64,000 nucleotides of DNA from Brachionus plicatilis (Eukaryota; Rotifera; Eurotatoria; Ploima; Brachionidae), in NCBI GenBank assembly GCA_010279815.1, contig QEOQ01000522.1, positions 322,742 to 386,741 of the forward strand, in the 5' to 3' direction. A program made the translations under genes and the position numbers. The notes under the pieces were generated by a model. That model saw only the letters and a list, made by a program, of their open reading frames with translations. It made no database searches and was not told the origin of the DNA. This document shows, piece by piece, positions 21,751-31,338 of the stretch. The number at the start of each line of letters is the position of its first letter. Positions within the stretch are counted from its first letter, which is position 1.

Positions 21751-23411
21751 AAAGAAAATTTGTGATTTTTTACCGATTTATGCTAAAGAAATTTAGAATT
21801 TTAGTTTTTCAATTAGTTAAATACAATTTTACATAAAATTCTTTTTTTTTTAAAAAATTTTACAAATTATTTAAAAATACTTATCCAGTTAATATCTTAA
21901 TAGCTGATGATGATCACAAGGAATGGGAAATGATCCGATCATGATCCAAAATTTCGATTGATCAACATCACTGGCTCGGTCAGATAAACAAATAAATAAA
22001 AAATAATGATACAATTAAATATATCTATACTCATATTTTATATTTTATATTATTTTTAGAATAGTTTAATAATCAAGCAGAAATTAGATTTCAATATATT
22101 CGAGTGGAGTGCATTTTACAGAGATTTTTAGGTGTAGATTGCAATTTTTTTTAATAGATTTTCTAAATAAAATTTTTTTTGTAAATTAGCAAAGGTACTT
22201 TTGTCTTTTTAAAAAATATTTTGTTGTCTAAACTTTAAAATTCTCAATTTTTGCTAGTTTCTCAAATTAAGCTTTTTTGTAACTACAAATTTGAAAATTT
22301 TATAGCAAAAATGAAACTATTTCCCGAGCTAAAAGTTTGACAAATCTTGTGACTTATCAAAAGATATTTTTTTGATAATTTTTAACAAAAACAATCAGAA
22401 TAATTGTCTTATTTGCTGGTTCAAAGAATGAAGTCCTTAGTACGACACTGTCTCCGCTTGACTTAATAATGGTTGGCAAGGCCTTGGCAAGCGAAACAGC
22501 TGCATACACAAACACCATAGTCAAATAATTTCAAAGGAAGGCCAATTCCTTAATTTAAAAGGTGTAATTAGAAAAATGGTTCAAATTAATTTTATTTGTT
22601 AAATCTAAATGAAGTAATTTGTCATGCCTGGTTTGAGCTAATTTAAGTAACGTGATCTAAATTATTTTTTAAACAAGCAAAAAAAGGAAAGCTTGTTGTG
22701 TCATTTAAAAATTTGAATTGTAATAGCGGCTCCAGCTAAAGGGAACACAACTTAGTTCATAAATATTGTGTCCAAAAATCGAGATCATATTTTGTAATTA
22801 CACCAGCTCTATTTAAAATTATAATAATTTAATATTAGCTCACGCACTCTCTCACGCTACTTGTTCAACGTTTATATAAAACTATCCACCATGACTAATT
22901 ATTGATATTTTTATATTTATATTTTTTTTTAATTAAACAAAGAAAAATCTTCCCAAAACTGGGTTAAACTATTTTTATGCATAGAATAAAAAATGCGTAA
23001 TTTTGTGCCATAGTGCGTTTCACTCCCAAATTCAACTTTTAAAAATTCATCTCATATTTTCAATTAACACATTCTAAATTTTAATAATTTATATTTTTTT
23101 TTTAGATTTTTAAAATCAAAAAACAAACAAACAAGCAAACAACTAATGTGAAAAATTCCGCAAACAAACACAATTAAACTGAACGATCAGGGAATCTGGA
23201 ACCTAAAATTCTACGAGCATAAATTAGCAGTGCTATTTGATTACCTTTCTGGCAAATCAAGTTGGAAACAGCCAAGTGTGGCAGAAAACTTCGCACTCAT
23301 TAAAAAAATAAAAAAATAAAAAAAAAAGAAAAAAAAATATTTTTTTATTCATAGATAGTGAAAAACAATCAAGAAGTGAGAAAAAAAAAGAAAGAAAGAA
23401 AAAAACAAGTA
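21751..23411. other. Upstream region and probable 5' UTR of the TBC-TLDc gene
   Basis: AT-rich with no other gene. A T-rich tract ending in AG at ~23090-23105, followed by less T-rich sequence, could be a 3' splice site of a 5' UTR intron. Purine-rich runs (23300-23410) directly precede the start codon. No TATA box was chosen with confidence. Confidence 0.35.
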
Positions 23412-25241
23412 ATGATTGTACTCGACAAGAAAGAAGTGAGTTGTGTGAACTGGAGCCTGGTGCAAAAAGACAAATTTCCGGACGAGTACACGAACGTGAA
23501 TGTGCGCGAAGACCTCGACCTGCTCTTCCAGGACCAAATCGATCAGGCCAAGCTAAAAGAAATATTTCGGTCATCTAGCCGGGAGCCCAACCAAGCAGTG
23601 CGCAAGTTTCTGTGGAAGCGCATCCTTCTGCCGGCCGACTCGAGCCAAACGGCGCTCACCATGCACAAGTACGCCCAAAAAATATCCGTGCTGTTCGGCA
23701 AGCACCTAAAGCTGAGGGCCGAGCTGCCCGACTTTGTCGACCGCGACCACCTCTGCTTCTACTACCTGAACGAGTCGGGCAAAGAGGCGGTGTGCCGCCT
23801 GCTCAACGTGCTCGCCACCGTCCACCCGGACATCACGTTCGCGCCGCTCCTCGCGCCCCTCGCCAGCCTCTTCCTGCACTACATGAGCGAGCCCGAGTGC
23901 TTCGCGTGCCTCCTCTCCGTCATCGAGTCCAACAACAAAATCACCCAGACCGACATCCACTGGATCACCACCAACTACGTGTTCCGCCGCTTCGCCCACA
24001 AGTACGCGGCGGCCGCCCTCGACCGCCTGCTCGACGGCCTGTACGCCCGCGGCCCCGGCCTCCTCGACCACTGGCAATGGTGGCTCTTCGAACACCTGCC
24101 CTTCCACTACGTCCTCAACATAGTCGACTGTTTTTTGCTCGAGGGCCAAAAGGTCCTCTACCGCTTCGGCCTCGCCGTCCTCGACTCCCACTACAAGGCG
24201 GCCGGCGGCGCCGAGCCCGTCCGCCACTTTTGCGCCAAAATGCCCGTTCCCTACGAGCGTCTCATGCGCACCGCTTTCGGCTACCGTAACATGAGCCGCA
24301 AGGACATAGACCACGTGTTCCAGTGCGAAGAAAAGGCCATCAAAAAGATGCGCTCGAACAACAGCGAGAACGGCCGCCTGCCCGTCGACTACAAAAAAAA
24401 AATCTACTCGGCCATATTGGCGCCCTTCATCAAGTCCCATCTCATCCAGGACCTCGAGCACGGCCAGCGCCACCTCACCGCTCTCTCGCTCAACCCAAAG
24501 TCGGCCGCCGGCGCCGCCCCCTCCGCCAAGAGCTCGTCGTGGACCGAGCCGTTCAAAAAGCTCGTCTCGCCGTCCAAAAAGTGGTACCTGAGCTCGCCGG
24601 CCGCCTCCTCCCACTCCTTTCATCATCACCATCATCACGCGCACAGCCATCCCAGTCTGCCCTCGTTCTCCGTCGAGACCATTGGCTCCAGTGTGCTCAG
24701 TCCCGAGCAAATAGCGAGCGTGTGGCGATGGCTGCCCAGCCGCTTTCAAATACTCGAGCTCCAGCTCACCTACTCCACCAATACGCACGGCTGTCGACTA
24801 ATGACCTTGTTCGACAAAATCGAGTTCTATCAGTCGACCATTTTGGTCATCAAAACGACCACTAATTCGGTGTTTGGCGCGTTCTGCGCGACGCCCTGGT
24901 CCGAGCGCGTATCTAGGCAGCGCACGTTCACACCAAGATTTTTTGGCAATGGCGAAACTTTTTTGTTCGAGTTGGCGCCGCGCGTTCACAAGTACGAGTG
25001 GGTGGGCAAAGGCAGCAAGGGCGAGACGAGCAGCGCCCAGGAGATGTTCTTGTATGCGGACAGTGATAAGCTGGTGGTGGGCGGTGGATGCGAAAAGGCC
25101 GTCGGCTTGTTGGTCAATAGTGATTTGATTTATGGACGGAGTGGCGCTTGCGAGACGTTCGACAATCGCACTCTCGGCACCGAGGCAGACTTTGAAATAG
25201 CCGTGCTCGAAGTGCTCACCTTCAAATCGGCTGAGAACTAG
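23412..25241 (+). CDS. TBC1D24: TBC-TLDc protein, TBC1D24 / Skywalker type (609 aa, single exon)
   Basis: The start is the first in-frame ATG (23412); the longer frame opens with GTG and is not used. The N-terminal half (~residues 35-290) is a degenerate TBC (Rab-GAP) domain of the TBC1D24 kind, recognisable in VRKFLWKRILLP, the DRDHLCFYYLNESG region and HWQWWLFEHLPFHYVLN. The classical IxxDxxR arginine finger is not present, as is known for this family. A low-complexity linker (~375-420) has Ser/Ala stretches and a His tract near residue 400. The C-terminus (~430-607) is a TLDc domain: WRWLPSRFQ, LTYSTNTHG, GGGCEKAVGLLV, CETFDNRTLG, AVLEVLTF. In flies and mammals such proteins act at synaptic vesicles/endosomes with Rab35 and phosphoinositides and in oxidative-stress resistance; this role is by family only. 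The gene has no introns and is extremely GC-rich compared with its flanks. Its 3' UTR runs into an assembly gap. Confidence 0.96.
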   Translation: MIVLDKKEVSCVNWSLVQKDKFPDEYTNVNVREDLDLLFQDQIDQAKLKEIFRSSSREPNQAVRKFLWKRILLPADSSQTALTMHKYAQKISVLFGKHLKLRAELPDFVDRDHLCFYYLNESGKEAVCRLLNVLATVHPDITFAPLLAPLASLFLHYMSEPECFACLLSVIESNNKITQTDIHWITTNYVFRRFAHKYAAAALDRLLDGLYARGPGLLDHWQWWLFEHLPFHYVLNIVDCFLLEGQKVLYRFGLAVLDSHYKAAGGAEPVRHFCAKMPVPYERLMRTAFGYRNMSRKDIDHVFQCEEKAIKKMRSNNSENGRLPVDYKKKIYSAILAPFIKSHLIQDLEHGQRHLTALSLNPKSAAGAAPSAKSSSWTEPFKKLVSPSKKWYLSSPAASSHSFHHHHHHAHSHPSLPSFSVETIGSSVLSPEQIASVWRWLPSRFQILELQLTYSTNTHGCRLMTLFDKIEFYQSTILVIKTTTNSVFGAFCATPWSERVSRQRTFTPRFFGNGETFLFELAPRVHKYEWVGKGSKGETSSAQEMFLYADSDKLVVGGGCEKAVGLLVNSDLIYGRSGACETFDNRTLGTEADFEIAVLEVLTFKSAEN

Positions 25242-25265
25242 CTTCTTATTTTTTTTTTTTTCTTT

Positions 25266-26243
25266 NNNNNNNNNNNNNNNNNNNNNNNNNNNNNNNNNNN
25301 NNNNNNNNNNNNNNNNNNNNNNNNNNNNNNNNNNNNNNNNNNNNNNNNNNNNNNNNNNNNNNNNNNNNNNNNNNNNNNNNNNNNNNNNNNNNNNNNNNNN
25401 NNNNNNNNNNNNNNNNNNNNNNNNNNNNNNNNNNNNNNNNNNNNNNNNNNNNNNNNNNNNNNNNNNNNNNNNNNNNNNNNNNNNNNNNNNNNNNNNNNNN
25501 NNNNNNNNNNNNNNNNNNNNNNNNNNNNNNNNNNNNNNNNNNNNNNNNNNNNNNNNNNNNNNNNNNNNNNNNNNNNNNNNNNNNNNNNNNNNNNNNNNNN
25601 NNNNNNNNNNNNNNNNNNNNNNNNNNNNNNNNNNNNNNNNNNNNNNNNNNNNNNNNNNNNNNNNNNNNNNNNNNNNNNNNNNNNNNNNNNNNNNNNNNNN
25701 NNNNNNNNNNNNNNNNNNNNNNNNNNNNNNNNNNNNNNNNNNNNNNNNNNNNNNNNNNNNNNNNNNNNNNNNNNNNNNNNNNNNNNNNNNNNNNNNNNNN
25801 NNNNNNNNNNNNNNNNNNNNNNNNNNNNNNNNNNNNNNNNNNNNNNNNNNNNNNNNNNNNNNNNNNNNNNNNNNNNNNNNNNNNNNNNNNNNNNNNNNNN
25901 NNNNNNNNNNNNNNNNNNNNNNNNNNNNNNNNNNNNNNNNNNNNNNNNNNNNNNNNNNNNNNNNNNNNNNNNNNNNNNNNNNNNNNNNNNNNNNNNNNNN
26001 NNNNNNNNNNNNNNNNNNNNNNNNNNNNNNNNNNNNNNNNNNNNNNNNNNNNNNNNNNNNNNNNNNNNNNNNNNNNNNNNNNNNNNNNNNNNNNNNNNNN
26101 NNNNNNNNNNNNNNNNNNNNNNNNNNNNNNNNNNNNNNNNNNNNNNNNNNNNNNNNNNNNNNNNNNNNNNNNNNNNNNNNNNNNNNNNNNNNNNNNNNNN
26201 NNNNNNNNNNNNNNNNNNNNNNNNNNNNNNNNNNNNNNNNNNN
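25266..26243. other. Assembly gap (Ns)
   Basis: A run of N immediately after the TBC-TLDc stop codon and a T-rich 3' UTR start. Its length may be an estimate. The poly(A) site of the gene is probably inside or beyond it. Confidence 1.
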
Positions 26244-27780
26244 AAATAAAAATTTTTATAAAATTTAAATAAAAAATTTTTTTTTTAAATTTAATTATGA
26301 AAAAACAAGCATCAAACTTGATTTTTAAAATAAATTCACATTTTTAAATTAACTAAGTAATTTTATGAAATGTAAGTCATTTTTATATTCATTTAGTAAA
26401 ATTGGTAAAAAATCAGTAATTTTAGTTAATGTATTAGCACACGCCAAAAAAAAATTTAAATAAGATAAGTTTTTTAAGAAGATGGTTTTTTAGACCAAAA
26501 ATCATAGAAAAACGTTTCATATGGAAAAGAAAGAAAAATGCCAATAAAAATGGTGAACAGAGTGAACCTACAATTAAAAGGACTGCTTTTTTGACTTTGA
26601 ACAAAATTTCCAGTTTTTAATTGTTTTTTTTTTTAATAGAAAAAATTAATAAATTGACTTTACAAAGATTAAAAATGATTTTTTTCAGTTTTTTGAGCAG
26701 AAGATTTTTTTACACCAAGAATCATAGAAAAACACTTTTACGTTCCATGTGGAGAAGAAAGTGAATAATGAATAATCCTATTTAATTTGTTTTAAGGCAC
26801 TAATTCGCGATTTTTATCTCCAAAAATTTTAATCATAACCCTTATCGATTATTTATTTAATAATTTTTTTTATATATTACCTACTTTTGAATCCTTTTTC
26901 AACCATGATAATAAAAATTTACCTTTGTTGAAAATTACAATAAAGTAAAAATTAAAGATAAAATTAAATGATCCGTACAAATAGCCCCAAATCTATCTTT
27001 TAATTCATTATTTCGCTTTATAATTTTACTATAAGGTGAGATGGTAAAATTATTAGCCTAACAAATCAATAAGTGTTTTTATTTATTTTTTACTCTTAGA
27101 ATAAAGACAAAAATTAGAACAATGGTTTACTTTTAAGTTTTATTTTATTTCGAATTTAGCTCGAAAGTTTTTTAAGTTTATTCCAGAAGAAATTCGAAAT
27201 TATTCTAAGAATAAAAGCAAGCTTTTGCGCTAACTCTTAGTTTAGAGAAAGAAGTCAAGGTTTATTCAAAAAAATAATAAAAAAAATTTATAACATGGCT
27301 TCGATGGTATTAGTTCAATTTAGGATAAACCCAAATTTTGACATTATTCCAAGAATAGTGGTCAGAAGTTAACGGTATTTTATTTGAATAGATTAATAAA
27401 TTTATAATAATAACGAATTAATAACCAATTAAAAATTTTTTATTTGGAGAAGGATATTTTTAAGGACTATTACATTGGACTAAATACTGTTCGATATGGA
27501 CAAAAATAAAGGTTCATTTTCAATTCACCTAATCAAAAAATTGTTCTTCATTTATGATATTTTATCTAGAAAAAAAAATTAATGTTTTTTAATAAAATAT
27601 TTGCAATTCAATTTATTTCAAAAATATAAAAAAAAAAATTAAGTTGTTAATTAAATTTAGTTGGTTAGAGTAAGTAAAATCTTCCAAACATATTAATCTA
27701 AGTATTCCAAAATTAAAAATTTGAAGGGTGATAAATTAATTATAATTTTCTTTAATTTTAATTATTATGTCTTAAGGCAA
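26244..27780. other. AT-rich gene-free stretch with a small duplication
   Basis: No gene seen. Two diverged direct copies of a ~55-bp unit (AATCATAGAAAAACGTTT at ~26501, AATCATAGAAAAACACTTTT at ~26721) are followed by similar GGAAAAGAAAG/GGAGAAGAAAG steps. Confidence 0.55.
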
Positions 27781-29950
27781 AGACTTAAGAAGGTAGAGAA
27801 GTTGGGTTTTTTGGATTGTTGAAAGTCATCATTCTTTTCGACCGGTTGTCTAAACTCCGGCCAAGTCATTGCAGTCTTGAGATTTACTTCCTTGTTAGCA
27901 GAAATTCAATACTTTCCGAGTTTGATTCTTCTAGCAGATCTTCGATGTTTGAATTCATATCCGTCAGATGATTTTGTCACAGCTAGAATAGTAGCTTCTG
28001 GCGTCTCTTCTTCTTGGACGTTTTCCTTTTCCTCCGTGATGGCATCTAAAGTTGGAAAAAGTTTTGATTATATTTTTTACCTTCATAATCAATCTAATGC
28101 TTTTCCTATTCAATTCTTAGATCTGGGATGTCCAAAAGGTCCCTCATTTGGGAATTAAAGAGTTCTTGATCGACGTCACCGATTTCTGTTCTGATGGTAG
28201 GTGGAATGGGATTATCAGCGAGTGAAACTTCATCCACATGAACATCTGGATTTGCGGTAGACATCCTTTGCTTTTTTGCAAAAAACTTGTCTTTTTAAGG
28301 AAAGTCAGAAACGTGTTTCTTCAGACTTCACCAATAGTTCTTCTTGATTGTTGTATCGAAAACTGTTTTCTAAGGGGTGAACCATCTATACATGTATTAT
28401 TAGCTTGTTTAGCAGTCTTCCTGAATCATATTCTAGTCTGAAGAAGGATTTAAAAGTTATCCAGTTATACACATACTCGTTCCGACTTTGGGGGATATGG
28501 CATCTGCTGGGTTTCCTTCACTGGTGATATACACGGGAGTGACCTGGGTTAAGAAGTTCCATTGTCCTTTAAAATATCGGATAAGCTAGGTTACTTAAAG
28601 ATGATGATGCATTGTATTTCATTCTTTTCTTCATAATGTAGCGGTCGCCCCTTGATTGTCAATCTGGCAGATGATTGAGACATTATCGTCTTTTGCGTGG
28701 TCACATATGTGTTTCAAAGCTATAAGGACAGTGATTGTTTCGGCATTTTATGAATTTTCTTCCTCTAAATTTTCCTCCCTTTTTTTGTTCCCCTTTTTTT
28801 TCCCCCGTAAATTTTTCCCCTTTTTTTGTTTTCCCCTTTAATGAAATTCCCCTTTTTAGAACAAAAATTGATTAGCCAATAAAAAAATTTATATAAAAGA
28901 AATGATTTCTCCAGCGAGTCTTTTTAATTAAGTTTGTCGCTTTTCGATGTAGCTTATAGTTATCATAAACTACAAATTTCTTTTCGGGGTCTAAATATTC
29001 GATAGTATCCATTCTGATTTTCCAAGAGTTTTAAAGAGATTATACGATTTAACATTGTTTTATACTTTTTATATCAAGTTATTTTTAGGAGTAAATATTA
29101 ATTAATTGAATTAGCACAAAGGTTTTTATCAGGAAGTCCTAATTATTAAAGATGTATATGTTGCTTTTTTAAACTTTTTTTTTATCGGAATCGGAAAACT
29201 ATAAAGTGTTTTTTAAAAAAATAATTTTTTTATTTTTCGCTTTTTTTCAACTAAATTACTCAAAAATGTTTAAAGATGATAAATTTTTTTATTGGCAGAT
29301 TTTTTTTTGATTCTCTTTATGGAAATGCCTTTTTTAAGGTCCTTTCTCTTGATTTTTGTGTTCTTTAAGTTTTCTTAGTAGTTTTAAGAGATTAGTTCTC
29401 TAGATTTTCTTTTGGATTTATCTTTTCTATAATTACCTTTTTTATTTATTCGATGCTTTCATCACTGTTTAGGTTATTCAAATCACCTTACAAATATCAG
29501 GAATAAGTTAAAGGAGTTGTAAGGTGAGAATTTAATTTCCTTAATTTTACTCAAATCATAGGTGAATTTGGTCCTAGGATCCGCTTTTTTGTAAATGGTA
29601 GGGTCATACTGCCCAGAATATTTGATGAGTTTCTTCCAATCTGTCTCATATTTTAGATCTGGTTGCTTTGAGTGTTTCATGTTGTGGAGAGCTACCGCTC
29701 TATGTTTTAAGTCGGGAACAGTGATGCTGTTGGCATTCGTTACCGACTGTGACATATTAATATCGATTAAATCGACGTCCGTTGGAGTTGGAACGTGTCT
29801 TCCTCTTGTCTCTTGAGCTGGATCTTCTGCCTTTAGTCTCTTCGGCTCTGGGTTTTCTAGATGGAGGTTTTCCTCCTCTACCTCCTATTGCGACATTATA
29901 GTGGCAATGTCTGACTATTTGTTCCCCTGCTGGTGCAGATTTATTGGAGG
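27781..29950 (-). pseudogene. Decayed retroelement relic with RNase H-like motifs
   Basis: On the minus strand the order is as follows. 29840-29483 is a gag-like charged ORF (its 90-residue core starts MSQSVTNANSITV). An inserted C-run element follows (28745-29295). 28741-28490 has an RNase H-like block: ETITVLIALKHICDH, then VSIICQIDNQGATATL, then after a frame change VTPVYITSEGNPADAIS. The DN box and the NPAD box are characteristic of retroelement RNase H domains. Next is a 52-codon ORF (28264-28106, MSTANPDVHVDEV...), and then a basic tail with HRRSARRIKLGKY near 27.9 kb. Stops and frame changes make all of it nonfunctional. Whether the parent was LTR, BEL/Pao or DIRS-like cannot be decided, and reverse transcriptase was not found. 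Confidence 0.5.
28745..29295. mobile_element. C-run foldback element, copy B (right end lost)
   Basis: It begins TTTTATGAATTTTC with CCCC/TTTT runs (28780-28853), like the left end of copy A at 14317, and shares the interior (for example TTAATTGAATTAGCACAAAG at ~29103). The G-run right end is missing. It cuts the RNase H-like relic just upstream of its ETITV block. Confidence 0.8.
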
Positions 29951-30211
29951 GAGGTACTCGGATTCATTGTTCGATTAATTCACCTAATTAAAAAATTTAG
30001 AGTCCTATGTATCTAAATTGATTTTGAATATTTTTTTAAAAGACTGATTAAGACTAGAAATTTACTATATTCTTAGGTATTGTATGTTTTTGAAAAAAAA
30101 TTATCTTTTTTTAAAGAAATTTATTTTTTTATTTGTTTTAAAAAAATTAATAAAATTTAAAGATTTTTTTTATAATGCAATCAAAATTAAATATCTACGT
30201 TTGCTATTTAA

Positions 30212-30351
30212 CGTAATCATCCGAATTGAGTGACATGTCTTTAAAATAGAGTACTCTATTTTATTGACACGCTGTTATAACATGTAAAAGATTCTATAGT
30301 GACATGTCACTAAAAAATTTAATGACATGTCAGTAAATTCGGATAATTACG
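30212..30351. mobile_element. 140-bp MITE with TTAA target duplication (piggyBac-like)
   Basis: CGTAATCATCCGAATTGAGT (30212) and the complement of its partner ending at 30351 agree over ~28 bp with three mismatches. Both end in a GACATGTC palindrome. TTAA flanks both sides (30208-30211, 30352-30355), the piggyBac signature. There is no coding capacity. Confidence 0.85.
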
Positions 30352-30538
30352 TTAATTTCAATGAAATAAAATTACAGAATTAAATCGCATTTATCTTTTC
30401 ATTTAAATAAATTTGAAACATCGCACTTTTTTTCCATACTTCTTCAAAATTTTCATCAAAAGACGAAAAAATACACCATTTTTTAATTGATTTTTTTTAC
30501 TTTTTTTTACTCTATTTTACTCATATTTCTAAGAAAAA

Positions 30539-30830
30539 TGTAGACGTCCAAGAAAAAAGCAAGTCAGTTTTGCTCAAAAAACGTTGTTTTTTTTTTTATA
30601 TATATGTTTTTCAGTTTCAGTTTATTATTTATTAGTTTTTTTAAGTTTAGTTTTTTGATATAATTTAATTTTTGTTTTTGTTTATTTGGTTTCGGATTTG
30701 GACCCCGTGTCCCAATTAAGTTGTTTAAAAAACCTTATTGTGTTTTGATCCGAAACCCTCGAGTCTAGAATAGGACTTGAGAAGTCTGACTTGGAAATAA
30801 AAATCTACCAGCAAACCCAGAAATATTACA
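30539..30830 (+). repeat. Left LTR of the Ty3/gypsy element
   Basis: Starts TGTAGACGTCC and ends AATATTACA (TG...CA). The poly(A)-signal position reads AATTAA here against AATAAA in the right LTR. Possible TATA-like GATATAATT near 30656-30664. Confidence 0.95.
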
Positions 30831-30831
30831 G

Positions 30832-30845
30832 TGGTGCCCAATTTG
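30832..30845 (+). promoter_or_regulatory. Primer binding site (TGGTGCCCAATTTG)
   Basis: TGG one base after the LTR, followed by GCCC, is the expected complement of a tRNA 3' end (…GGGCACCA). It is close to, but not the same as, the Lys-type PBS of gypsy; the tRNA is not assigned. Confidence 0.7.
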
Positions 30846-30951
30846 CTGAACAGTTTACAAATAGTAAACGTTAGAAACGAACTCACGATACAGAAAGAAC
30901 TCAGGTGGTAGTGTAGGTTAGTTTGCTGAAGCAGCAAGTGGATTTGTGTAT

Positions 30952-31250
30952 ACTAGGGACGCAGTGACAAGACGTCTAACAATCAAAGTTGTGCAAGACT
31001 GAATACACGTGTAAAAAACCACATAAGGGTGATCTGATTTGGCGAATCGACTATAGATTTAGCGATTCACGTGAAGAAAAAATTAAAGAAAATCAATTTG
31101 AAATCAGTTAGACTAGGGACGCAGCGACGAGACGTCTATCTGAGCGATTTAGTGCTGGAAACACGAGTGAAAAGACAACAAGAGAAAGACTGAATCTTTA
31201 ATTGTTGTTGGGTTTAAAAATTTCAAGACCAGGGACGCAGTGACGTGTAG
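30952..31250 (+). repeat. Three repeats of AGGGACGCAG(T/C)GAC in the retrotransposon leader
   Basis: Copies begin at 30955, 31114 and 31231. The first two are followed after two to three bases by AGACGTCTA; the third reads GACGTGTAG there. They lie in the untranslated leader between PBS and gag, where packaging or dimerisation signals of retroelements usually sit. Confidence 0.85.
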
Positions 31251-31338
31251 TCATTGTAAATAACTGTGTAGTGGTTTATTACCATATCCTTTTTAATCAT
31301 CGTATAAAAAAAGAAAACTTTAGGAAATACCCATCCCA

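Noticed and set aside
23257..25128. Long alternative ORFs over the TBC-TLDc gene (360 aa minus, 225, 180 and 84 aa plus)
   Set aside because: They are shadows caused by the extreme GC3 of the real frame. Their translations are low-complexity R/P/A or G/E/V-rich, and no domain is visible.
27877..28841. Plus-strand ORFs of 93, 67 and 61 aa
   Set aside because: The minus strand of this stretch carries retroelement-like motifs, so the plus frames are shadows.
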